Positions 37,231 to 48,203 of a stretch of DNA of 64,000 bases are shown one piece after another. How positions within the stretch are numbered: the first letter of the stretch is position 1; each line of letters starts with the position of its first letter. The position numbers and the translations under genes are program-made. Below the pieces are notes generated by a model. It was given only the letters and a program-made list of their open reading frames with translations. It was not told the DNA's origin and did no database searches. This stretch comes from Xylogone sp. PMI_703 (lineage: Eukaryota; Ascomycota; Leotiomycetes): assembly GCA_021399445.1 (NCBI GenBank), contig JAJTUQ010000001.1, positions 6,386,001 through 6,450,000 of the forward strand. Direction: 5' to 3'.

Positions 37231-37988
37231 TACCGGCTCCGAATCAGGGGAGTCAGACTTCTGGAATATAAAAGAGGCAAAACAAACGAGAACAAGATGG
37301 CAGATTTCTGGGATGAGTCCACGAACATAGAAAAATTCAAAGAATGGCTATACGGTCCGAGTTATTGTTATGGGGGTCTTTTGTTTGGAGAAATATACTC
37401 AGGGCGGCTTTGGTTTAGATTTGCCCGCGCAGTATATCTTTGTGCATTGTAGGGCATAGCAATGGAGTTTTTTTAGATTGACCGAGATTTCCAGCGCACG
37501 ATGGGTCTTGTGGAGCGCTGAAGCTGGATTCATACGCCACTTCATCAGTGGATAGCTACTGTTTGTGGAGTCTCCCCCATTCTTCCAATGGCTTCTTTCA
37601 CAGTCTGTCAGGAAGCGCGGGGTACACGATCCCTTTGTACCTAGATCGAATGAATCAAATCGAACTGTATAATAATCGCGATACACTGCACCGAAAGGTG
37701 GGGTCGGGCCCTTCCTCTCCGCAGTGGATATCTTGAAGGAGCTCCATTACTGACTGTGTACTTAGCTCAATAGTACAGTGCACTTCGTGAGTATCGTGAC
37801 CATCTGATCATTCACAGTCTTCCAGCTCCCTTACGCATATCTGAGAAGAAGCATTCCTGCTATTCTCATCCTTCCTCCAACTCAGAGTATATCTTACTTC
37901 GTATATTTCAGAATACATTTCACTTGGTGCTGCTCTCACTTTCATTTGAGTCAACCTCATTCAACCCCACCATTGCTGGGCGCTAGCC
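37231..37988. other. Intergenic region between UFD2 and cyclase-family gene
   Basis: 758 nt with no recognised gene. The last 150 nt before the next ATG are CT-rich. A frame at 37399-37686 (minus) looks random. Confidence 0.45.
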
Positions 37989-39544
37989 ATGACATCACAG
38001 GGCAACACCTCAGTTGAGGCTCAAGATGCAGCGAAAGCACCTCGTTATGACCCCTCGATTTACGACACTCCCTTTTCCAAACTGCCAAATCCCAAGCGCG
38101 TATGGCTGGGCGAACCAAACTCCCACTTAGAAGGCTTAGGTTCGTTAACTTTGCCCCCTTGCCCCTTTACCTTCTCTCATTCTATCCATGAACACCCCCC
38201 TTGGAACATATTCCAACTATAATACATTCATATATAACATAGGATGTATATACGCATGTAGTAGCCATGGAAAAATAAAAGGAGAATTGTTTTGTATAGA
38301 ATAAGCTAGCATAACAGAGAGACTCACTCACATCTATAACAGGCCGTCTCACCCTCCTTACACCTGAAGCTGTCTCTGCTGCTGCTGCCTCAGAGATCAA
38401 GACGGGCAAGAGGGTAGGCCTTAACTGGAATATGACCAAGCTGGAGTACTCTCAATTTGGACGTCAGAAGTGCGCACACAAGGTCATTCCCATCCAGGGA
38501 CCGGGCGGTACAGGCCTTGGAGCCTGTTTTGATGATGCTTATTCTATGAATCCCCGTAAGTGTTTTCTAATGGTAGTTTCCTTGTGGTGTTTCTAAAATG
38601 GAGATGGAACAAAGAAAAGCGAGTGGGCTTGGCTATAGCACTTCTTATAAATTACAGTTTTATTCCTCATGTTCAGTGAGAGCAATTTCGGTAAAGAATC
38701 AGTATCGAAATACTGATCCGTCTCTCTCCTTCTCCTAATAGAACAAAGCAGCCAATGGGACGGATTCCGCCACTATTCTCAACCCCAAAACTCCAAAGAC
38801 CACTGGACTTCAAAGGATCGTGTTTTTTACGGCGGCACCACAAAGACCGAAATCCTTGACTCCTCCAATCACCGAATTGGTATCCAGCACTGGGCAGAAG
38901 AAGGCATAGCTGGCCGTGCTATCTTACTGGACTATGCTCTCTGGGCCTCGCAGCAGTCTCCACCTGTTGAATATACCACCTTCTCCACGCATACAATCCC
39001 GCTTGCAACGCTTCTGAAGGTTGCGGAGTCCCACAATGTGACCCCACGGAGGGGCGATATATTACTTGTTCGAACAGGAGTTATGAGGGACTGGGAGAAG
39101 ATGAGTGATGAGCAAAAGATGGCTTATGCTGCACAAGAGACGCCGGAGCATGCTGGAGTAGAATCTAGTATGGAGGTGCTGGAGTGGGTTTGGGATAGTG
39201 GATTTAGTGCGGTTGCCTCAGATGCTATCAGCTGGGAGGTATTTCCGCAGCAGGGAGACATTTCTCTGCATGAATACTTCCTAGGTGGATGGGGCTTACC
39301 TATAGGTAAATATTTCCGCTTCAACTCTCTTCTTAAACTCTCTTTTCTTTTTTTTGCTCTCTCGCTTGAAGGAAGCTCTCAGCTAATATATGCACTTCTT
39401 TTTAAACTAGGTGAAATGTTCGATCTCGAAGCGTTATCCCGAACATGCCGTGAATTGAACCGGTATTCTTTCTTCCTGACCTCCATGCCATTGAACATGC
39501 CTGGTGGTGTGAGTTCACCACCACAAGCTATGGCTATATTCTAA
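37989..39544 (+). CDS. Cyclase-family (PF04199-like) protein
   Basis: Four exons (37989-38139, 38343-38555, 38742-39305, 39411-39544) encode 353 residues. The fold signals are LGRLTLLTPEAV, NWNMTKLEYSQFGRQKCAH, SQWDGFRHYS, IGIQHWAEEGIAGRAILLDY, RRGDILLVRTG and VASDAISWEVFP. The family includes bacterial kynurenine formamidases and putative cyclases, which use an HxGTHxDxPxH metal site. Here the aligned region reads QWDGFRHY, so the first His is replaced while Asp and the last His remain; fungal members I recall share this. The substrate is unknown. The gene ends in a Pro/Met-rich tail. The first two introns are unusually long (203 and 186 nt). Confidence 0.85.
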
Positions 39545-39812
39545 GTAGATGAGATTAAATAGCGGGAAATAGAGTATTAAAAATGGCTTTTCAACACTGC
39601 TAAGGCTTATTTTGTAGTTAGGAGATTGATATTGTATACCACCAATGCCGGAAATACAGAATATGTATACCTAAAGCGACAATTTCCACCTAAATGTGCC
39701 TACCGCCATGCGCCTAGACGCCTATAGCCAAGAAGCAATCCACAAATGCATACGTACTTTTACAAGAAGCGCCCTCCCGCTTTTCGTTAATCTTGAACTA
39801 TACAAAATATCA

Positions 39813-40747
39813 TCATACAAGACCTATCAGCCGAGCACCTCGCGTCTTCCAACCTTCCCAGGTATTCAACTTGGGCCGGACGTCAAGATAGAAATTTAGT
39901 TTTCCAGAGCCATCATTCTTCCCCGCATAAAAATCAATGATATATTCGATCTTGGTTCCGCATCTGTCGACGACCCAGTCATGCCTATCAAATGGTGCAG
40001 TATATCCGAGCATAGTGTTTAGCCTGGCTTTTGGGGACATCGTTGATGAGAGTCCCATGAAAGAGTGCAATCGCGGACCGCCACATCTGTAAAGAGAAGT
40101 CATCATTAGCATGCAGATGATTCAGTCATGCTGCAAAGATTTGAGTAGAGCATTGAAAAGAAACTAAAATGAGCCACATACTTCTCCTCTGAGCCCCAGG
40201 GCTTCTCCCATTCTTTAATCTCCTTCCATGCCCTCTCGTTGACCGCATTGTGGATCGGGACAATCGTCTTCATGTCCCGCGCATCACTCTGGTAGCCCTT
40301 TCTTTTCATGGCCTCAAAGAACATCTTCTCACTAGGGTATATCCAATTGCCGCTCTCGCTGGTGCCTCCCTCTTTCTCATTATTTGCAGGCGCTACGGCA
40401 TCTACAGGCGAAGCGCGGGGTATAGATGAGACCTCACGATCCAGACCTAGGGAATCAGAGAGCGATGGGCGAGATGCTGTTGTCGACGGTGCTGCCGGCG
40501 ATGCCCAGAGCCAGGATAACCAGCTTCCTCCCCCTCCCCCTCTGGAGACTTGTTGTATAGGTGTGTGTCGTAATGTCTGGTCCATAGTACTGGAGTCACA
40601 ACCGGATCCAGAGGTCGAGGAAGCTGGCGCTACATCTGCTGGGATACCGGGAAAGACAGGTTTCGAGCGATTGGATTTAAGCCAAGCATCTCGAGTGGCA
40701 TGGTCTACCGGACACTTATCCGCAGGAGCGCTTTCGTCCTGAGCCAT
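39813..40747 (-). CDS. CYT2: Cytochrome c1 heme lyase
   Basis: Attaches heme covalently to apocytochrome c1 at the inner membrane, intermembrane-space side. Two exons (40747-40182, 40086-39813) encode 279 residues. The heme-regulatory CPVDH motif is at residues 12-16 in KCPVDHATRDAWLKSN. After a Ser/Ala/Pro-rich segment come NWIYPSEKMFFEAMKRKG, VPIHNAVNERAWKEIKEWE, the catalytic region PFDRHDWVVDRCG, and YIIDFYAG and LDVRPKLNTWEGW. The CPVD start, the DRCG and the LNTxEGW ending match S. cerevisiae Cyt2 more closely than Cyc3 (which has two CPV motifs and ends differently). It diverges from the mevalonate gene. Confidence 0.92.
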
Positions 40748-41497
40748 TGTCGTTGGCTAAAGTTATGCTACAGCCCAGACTAATTGGAATTTCTAGATTG
40801 GTGATCTAGTATTTCAAAGACATCATCAATTTTTGGTATGCAGTACTTTATTGGGGCAACCCGAGCCGAGAAATGCTTCGCGGCATCACACCATTCCTAA
40901 TTAAGATATCACGATGCCAAACTTGGAGCGTTCAATCACCAGAATTGCCTGTAAAATATAAAAATGTTGGTTATTACGATCTTACCATTGTATCGCAATT
41001 AATCACTACAATTTCAAGTCGTTATAAAGTTCTGGCCCCAGTCTCAGTCTTAGATTGCCATATCCAATTGCTTCTCTCTGGTATTGCAGAGGAATGTATC
41101 TCGACACAAGTCTAAGCGAATTGATTGGAGAGTTTGCTCAGAATCTTACCCGCTCTACTGATGCGAATATTTCAGGTATAATCGTCGGCTCCCGACTAGA
41201 AATACAGGCCGATTAACCGAAGTGAGCCAGCAATTGATATATTATATTTCAATATCGGAATTTATATTCGTTATTTTTAAAAATTTTGTAATGCTATGAT
41301 TAAGTTACATTCATTAACTTGTACCCGCTCAGATGCGCTGATAGGACAACCCTGACCGCCTCCAAATTTGACCTACCAGGATCCGAGCTAATAGCTTTGA
41401 CAGCACTTCTTGGTGTGTTGTTGTCTGCCATTTCAACTCAGATCGCCATTTTAATTGTCTTCTCTCATTCTTTTATGAAGTGGTGATTGCGTTCAAA
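40748..41497. promoter_or_regulatory. Divergent promoter region, CYT2 / ERG19
   Basis: 750 nt; a very AT-rich part around 41220-41300. A three-codon upstream ORF (ATG at 41475, stop at 41484-41486) ends 11 nt before the ERG19 start codon. Confidence 0.5.
41475..41486 (+). promoter_or_regulatory. Three-codon upstream ORF in the ERG19 leader
   Basis: ATG-AAG-TGG-TGA, 11 nt before the ATG at 41498. If the mRNA starts upstream, ribosomes meeting it would terminate very close to the main start. Its use is not shown by sequence alone. Confidence 0.45.
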
Positions 41498-42804
41498 ATG
41501 GCAGAGAAAAAAGTTTACCAAGCTAGCACCACTGCTCCTGTCAATATCGCTGTGGTTAAGTAAGTATAAGAAAAATACCCCGCTATATACACCTTACCCA
41601 GCTGTTATAGCTAACATTGCTTTCAACAACGCAGATACTGGGGCAAACGAGATCCCAAATTGAACCTGCCCACCAACTCCTCCATCTCTGTCACTCTCTC
41701 ACAGTCCGACCTACGCACCCACACAACAGCATCCTGTTCAGCTAGCTACCCCGCGGAAGACACTCTCCAAATAAACTCGAGCCCTCAAGATGTATCAGGT
41801 GCTCGAACTCAAGCTTGCTTCCGCGAACTACGTAATTTGAGAGCGGTATTGGAGAGTCAGGATTCTTCTTTGCCAAAACTCTCTACTCTACCTCTTCGCA
41901 TTGTCTCAGAAAACAATTTCCCCACTGCTGCTGGTCTGGCGTCTTCTGCAGCTGGATTTGCGGCTTTAGTGCGTGCTATTGCTAACTTATACGAGCTGCC
42001 GTCGAGTCCTACCGAACTATCACGAATTGCAAGACAGGGAAGTGGAAGTGCATGTCGGTCATTATTCGGTGGATATGTTGCTTGGGAAATGGGTAGCAAG
42101 GCGGATGGGTCAGACAGCGTTGCTGTCGAGGTTGCGCCGCAGAGTCACTGGCCTGAGATGCGAGCACTGATCCTTGTCGTCTCAGCTGAGAAGAAGGGAG
42201 TGAGCAGTACCAGTGGAATGCAGAACACAGTTGCTACATCAGACCTATTCCAGCAACGAGCGAATGTAGTAGTACCAAAGCACATGGAACTGATGACAAA
42301 AGCCATCAAGGAACGCGATTTTGAGACTTTTGCTAGGGTCACGATGATGGATAGCAACAGCTTCCATGCTTCTTGCTTGGATACATTCCCGCCCATTTTC
42401 TACATGAACGATGTAAGCAGGGCAGCTATTAGAGCTGTGGAAGATATCAATGCAGCTGCTGGTAAGACGGTTGCGGCTTATACCTTTGATGCCGGACCGA
42501 ATGCTGTTATTTATTACGAGGAGAAGAACACTGCCGCTGTATCTGGGGTGTTGAAGAGTGTCCTGGGGCACTTGGATGGGTGGCAAGCCAAGAACATCAC
42601 AGCCCAGGACGCTTCCATTGTTGATGCAAAGGCCGTTCAGACCCTTAAAGACGGGGTGTCCAGAGTTATTCTTACATCAGGTATGTCACTTCTTCGCCCG
42701 GTATCCATGAATCGTATGCTAATCTAGATGGAATAGTTGGCGAAGGTCCTATCAGAACTGATGAGTCTCTTATATCAGAGAATGGCGAACCAATAAGGAA
42801 GTAG
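41498..42804 (+). CDS. ERG19: Mevalonate diphosphate decarboxylase
   Basis: Converts mevalonate diphosphate to isopentenyl diphosphate, the last step of the mevalonate pathway to sterols and isoprenoids. Three exons (41498-41559, 41635-42680, 42737-42804) encode 391 residues. Diagnostic blocks are TTAPVNIAVVKYWGKRDPKL (split by intron 1), LPTNSSISVTLSQSDLRT, the GHMP-kinase loop NNFPTAAGLASSAAGFAALV, RQGSGSACRSLFGGYVAWEMG, and the catalytic Asp in AYTFDAGPNAV. The C-terminal SVGEGPIRT is restored by the last intron. A short uORF precedes the start. Confidence 0.96.
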
Positions 42805-43249
42805 GCATCGGGACCGTCTCATATAGATAAAGTTTAGATACCACAAAGTAAAGCAATTTTTTCTTGTCCCAAATGAATATTATCGTGGTGGTCTATGTCT
42901 CTGCGACGTAACTGGTTCATTACGTTTTGTTTCAAAACTAGGAACGTCATGTAGTAATAACTGTTTGATACAGGAAAGATTTGAGGGCAATTATATTATC
43001 TATAAAGGTCAACATGCCCTGGCCGAATATATAGATATTTAGCGTTGCGGCCTTGTCGGATTCGGCGATAACGATAAGAGAATGCGGGAAACCCTGTCCA
43101 CGGTCCTAACCTCACTTGATCATTTCTCATTTTGTCAAACCAAGTATATACGTTTCACGACGGCTCCAACATCTAACTCCCTCATCCTTAAGTTAACTAC
43201 GGAGAATCTGCTTGAAATCAAAGGCCGCTGAGCTTCTGTTTAGCCTACC
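42805..43249. other. Intergenic region between ERG19 and VFA1-like gene
   Basis: 445 nt, AT-rich; terminator of one gene and promoter of the next. Nothing else seen. Confidence 0.45.
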
Positions 43250-43927
43250 ATGTCTTTTACAAACGTTTACACTCACCGCAAGGTCGCTGAGAACGCGGCC
43301 AAAGCCTGTGAGATTTGCTACAAACCAAGCACCAGCGTACTGGTGTCTTCTGACAATAAGGTATATTTGGTAGATAGATATGGAATTTCATTTGAAATAT
43401 TGAATTGTTGATTAGGATTTCTTCTACGTATGTGCAGTCCATCTGAAGGATAGAAAGTTTTGCAGCCCAATCATAGATGAGGCTGCTGTAGCGGCAAAGA
43501 AAAAGAAGGAGATGGAAGCAGAGGTAGAGAGAGTTAAAAAGGAGTATGAGGAGAGACAGAAGAAGAAGGAGAAAGAGAAGGAGGAAGAAAAAGAGAAAGA
43601 GAAAGAGAAAGACAAGGATAAGAAAGATAAGAAGGACGAGAAGGACGAGAAGAAATCTGATGAGAAGGTAGGAAACTCTTTTTACATTACCATCACCGAA
43701 GAATGTATTGACTTAAGATATAGAAGAAATCTCCATCAGAAGAACCTTCTACGCCAGAGGAAGAGCCTCGAGTGTTTGCTCTCCAGAATGCCTTCTACCA
43801 GATGCGAGTCAATAAGAAACGAAGTGCAGAAGCGGCTCGGCGAAACCGAGAGCGATTTCAAGATCCCAACTTGTTTCCACAAGCCCCCACGGGAGATATA
43901 GGAGCCAAGAAATCTCCAGAGAGTTAA
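43250..43927 (+). CDS. VFA1: VPS4-associated protein 1 (Vfa1-like)
   Basis: Vfa1 binds the AAA-ATPase Vps4 and stimulates it in the ESCRT/MVB pathway at endosomes. Three exons (43250-43360, 43416-43667, 43724-43927) encode 188 residues. The N-terminal zinc-finger-like domain reads ACEICYKPSTSVLVSSDNKD and FFYVCAVHLKDRKFCSPI, with CxxC, then C..H and C. A roughly 75-residue highly charged Lys/Glu then Lys/Asp helix follows. The C-terminal part VFALQNAFYQMRVNKKRSAE resembles the Vps4-binding MIT-interacting region. The charged region is encoded by an A/G-only purine tract around 43490-43665. Confidence 0.9.
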
Positions 43928-46579
43928 AGGACACTCATACGGTAGTTAATAATGCAGGCCATGGTATTCTCCCCCTCAGATGGTTGCCAACACTTTGATT
44001 CACGTGATCTGGATTGAGGGACAGTTGAGGTGGTCTACAGGCTCGACAGGCAACCAAAAACCATGTCTATGTCTTTTTCAAGGCCGGATTGAGGGGATCG
44101 ATCACGCCATTGAAAAATTTGCAGGACACGGTTATCTAACACTGTTGTGGTGGGCCGGCGTGCATTGCTGCAAAAGACCTTTTAAGGAAGAAGGACCGAG
44201 GAGAAGTCAAACCAGTGACAAAGTATCTCAGGATTGCCGCATGTCCATCAAATTAGAGAACACGTCATTCCTACTGTGGTAATGGATGTAAAGGCTGCAT
44301 GATGCAAGGTTGGGGGCTTCGGACATCCCCTTCGTCGGAGTGCCAGACACCCCTGGAACGTGGGATATAAACTCGGGATAATTTTCGAACCAAGCCCTAT
44401 GGAACATATTGGAAAGTCCAGTAGCGTCATGCATCTGATCCTTACAACGGATGCAATGGCGGGCACATCTTCAGAGGCTAAACTTTCTCTTCTTGTTGAA
44501 ATGCCAAGTATTCTATGATACTTCTGCATTTTCTTGGTCTCAGAAGGCTTTTCTGGGCCCGGATATGGACATAACGAGAAAACCTCTCCCGCCCCAAACT
44601 TCTAAACCCAGAGTCTCTTCGTGGAAGATAGATATCATAATCATAAACATAAACAGAACCTTGGGCTTCAAAGAGGGGTCATAGGGCAAGCAGTTACAGG
44701 GCCAACATCACATCTCGCACATACTCGCTTCCCGCGCCTTGGAGAGTCTAGTGCTTACTTTCAGCCTTCCACCTCCTTCTGATCAACCACACAAGTTGGT
44801 CCTCCATAATGCACAGGCTCGAGATAGGTAACCTCCTTGGATACCTCATCTGCCACTGTGGCTATCACTGCCTGAAGAAGCTCGCTTAGGCAATTGCCAA
44901 TTCTGCCACTTGGGAGGGCGCGTGATGTTCAAAGAAGCAAATTTACTGCAATACGTGCATCTGCCTTCCTCTGTATCGATAGTTCGATAACTCAGGCACC
45001 CATGTGGCTTGACAGCCGTTGAGATATAGGAATTTAGTTCCCTATTAACGGTAAAACCGGCACAGTCCGTCACCTATATCCTCCTAATATCGGAGGTTGG
45101 AGTGTATTTGTCAGCCCTAGACAGAATAGGATCGGAATCTGCAAGAAGACATGCTGATCAGTCTCTTAACAACTGCTAAAGGATGCAAAATTCGTTGGAT
45201 ACCCCGCACTAGTTATTTGCAAGCCTCGATACCTCCGATTGTTTCCTGGTGGTCATGATCCGGAATCGATGTGCTGATGCAAGGGAAGATTGACAACCAC
45301 GTCATGCTTAGATATGGAGAGAATCGCTATGAATTGAGTGAAATTCAAGACAGCCTCATTCCAGCATCAGATGCTATCTCAGATGCTATCAAAGCCGTCA
45401 TGATGAGCAGTTCATGGATAAAGCCATCTGTGAAACACGGACATCTCAATAATCTCCAATAATCCGACTGGCTACATCGTCTATCTGACAGATTTAGAAT
45501 CTGTTCCAAATCTCTTCTTCCGCCCCTTACCGCATGGAGAGATCCAGCGATCCGGGCCTGCCGTCCCGTCGCAAAACATCGAAAGATAGAAAAGAATTGC
45601 AAAATTATGTCATGCTCACGCGTCTCATCTGGATCTCTGCCGTGTTTCATGAGAAAGGAACTAATTATACCAAGATCTCTCTCTTAGCTTAATCTGCGAC
45701 TCAGTCAACCTAACTTCCTCTCGTAGTAAAGTACAGTTGGAATCAATTGGTTATTTTTAACCATATCTTCTATCACGAAAAACTAGACAATTGCGACAGA
45801 GTAAGATGCATGAAGTAAGAACGGTTGATTTTCATACGATTGGCATGCTCTCGGTGGCTAGACCAGCCTTGTCGGTATTCGAACGTGAGATTTTGGGGAC
45901 CCCGTGATTTCACCTAAAACACCGCACGGCCTAGAACTACGAAAGAGGCTATCGGATACCTTTTGGGATTCCCGCCTTACGTGGTTGGAAAGGCCAAAAG
46001 GAACTATCGAGTGAGATTTTAGGCTCTAGACGAAGAACTACTTGTTAGTGTCTAGGAACTAGTCGCACCATTCAATAAATCCTGCTTAAATCCTCCTTTG
46101 GATAAGATTAGATCCACGGGAGAAACGGTGCAGCGCACGGCAGGAGAAATGTGAAATGTATTACCTCGCTCGAATTGGCATTTGCCAAATCTCAAATTTG
46201 AAATCTGAAAACCATCACACTACACTAGTAGATAAAATAACACCAATGTTTATTTTTATCATCATCTGATCATTACTCTATTCGCTTCAGGTTTCAATTA
46301 CAACAGTCCTCGGTGTTAAGTTGTACATGCATCAAACCGACTGATGCTGACCTGATCTGGTCTAGCATGACATTTCATGGCACAACTATGGCTCAGAGCA
46401 ACGAGACTTGTTTGTCGCGATCTCCAGATGGAGAAATAGGTCTCTACCTGCCCAGAATCGAAGTCGTGGGGGGGAGATTACAGAGCCTGTGTGCACCAAT
46501 TCATCACACGATGTGCATTTTGCATCTGCATGCAGCGTCCTGTATCGAGACGGATCCGGTTTTCACGGACCTAGGGCCT
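43928..46579. other. Convergent gene-free stretch
   Basis: 2.65 kb between converging VFA1-like and YVH1 genes. No ORF with domain features on either strand, no tRNA signature and no terminal repeats recognised. A 12-nt direct repeat (CAGATGCTATCT / CAGATGCTATCA) lies near 45366-45389. It is long for a convergent spacer in this window. Confidence 0.5.
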
Positions 46580-48203
46580 TCATAAACTGCCTGTTCTTCT
46601 CATCCCCGGAGGAAGCCGAATTGCACCGATCGCCCTGGCTGTTGCTCCAACTTCGTTGTCCAGATTCTGTATGCCGCCTGCTCTAGCGTCTTTGATAACC
46701 TCGTCTACTCTCCCCTTCTGTAAACTGAATGCTGGGCATATCCACTTTCCACAACTGCAGCGCATTCCCTGCCAGGCATATCGTCCAAGCTGGGCTCCAC
46801 ACTTTGCGTTAGGACATTCGAGACGCCCGCTTAGGAGGCCTTGTTCTAGTTCTGTGCGCATCCAGGATAATGGCTGGATAAAATGATGAGTACAGGCTGG
46901 CAAGTCTGATCCTGGTAGCGGTTGATGGAGAGGATCTTTGACAGGTTTAGTTGGTGTGTAACTAGTATCTGCTGTGTGTGGCACTAGATACTGTGATGTT
47001 GCTACAGTTCGACTATGACTTGGGTCAGAATCCTCCTCGTTTTGGGGGGCGTAACGGGTATATCCCGAAGTGAGTACCAATAGGATTACTGCCAAGGAAA
47101 AGGAACCAGACGAATACATACCGGCACTTCTTACATCTCAATTGAACATCTCTCTCTGGCCCATCCGCTGGGTCTTGCGCGTGCTCGTCCTCAAATCGCA
47201 GCTTTTCAGGCGCCATTCCTGCAGCAAGTGCAAGCTGGACTTCGCGCTGGTAAAGCCATCTCTGATATTTTGGATGGGCATCAATATCTTTTGGACATAC
47301 CATTTGTTTGTAGAGCTCAAGCTGGGCCATGAACCCTTCATTTGGTTCTGCCATTGGCCGAGATTTGCGTACAAGTTCCAGAGCTTCAGATACCGTGAGA
47401 GTTGGATTTTGCCGAAGCATGTAGGCGAGGACAATTGTTACTGAACGTGACTTGCCCATGGCACTAGTGATGTGAGAATGAGTTGGTAAAACAGTGGACA
47501 TAATCGAATGAGTAGATGATCAGAAGGATGAGTACTTGAGAGGGAAACGGGAATCTTATCGGTAACATAACCCAGAATAATGAAAGTAAGGAGAAAAATA
47601 GATACGTCAAGTACAACCCATTCGTACATATAAAAGAACATCTCACTCACCAATGAACCAAAACTTTCCCCTTCTTCACCTGATTCTCATCCTTCCACTC
47701 CCTCAGCGCATGCTCGATCCATGCCCCCGTTCTCTCAAATTCACCTAGCAGGTCCTCATCTTCAGAATCATCAACTTCGATTTGGAGATGCTCGTATTTA
47801 TCCCAGTCCTCGAAATCCTTGAAATCATATTTCAGAACAGAGACGATATGCGTGATGCCCGTCTCAGCAAGGAGAGATTTCCGTCTCAACGTAAATATTC
47901 TGAAGAAGAGATTAGGAAAATCTGAGCTATACCATGTGAAAATCTACACAAAACGTAGGGGATATTGATCGTGAGAGATTTATATAGATAGATGAAGAGC
48001 AATTTAAAAAGGAAATCCTCTTCGTTAAGACAAGAATGGCATCAAGGACTTGACCAACAAAAGCGAAGGGGACAATAATCCGCTAAGAGACTGACAGGAC
48101 AGCATAAAGGAAAGACCAGAAATAATAGCAAGAGGCAAAGAAAATAAGATGCATACCCCCCTATATATAATTCCTCATCACCGGGCACTTTTGAGAGCGC
48201 CAT
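46580..48203 (-). CDS. YVH1: YVH1-type dual-specificity phosphatase with C-terminal zinc domain
   Basis: Yvh1 joins late 60S ribosome maturation, releasing Mrt4, and also affects sporulation and growth. Four exons (48203-48157, 47899-47651, 47463-47122, 47012-46580) encode 356 residues. Exon 1 gives MALSKVPGDEELYIGG; exon 2 starts IFTLRRKSLLAETGITHIVS. The catalytic P-loop HCAMGKSRSVT (CX5R) is split by intron 2. The C-terminal zinc-binding domain shows LRCKKCRRTVATSQYLVPH, CTHHFIQPLSWM and CPNAKCGAQLGRYAWQGMRCSCGKWICPAF. The zinc domain is what ribosome work depends on in yeast. The first intron is 257 nt, much longer than neighbours' introns. Confidence 0.93.
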
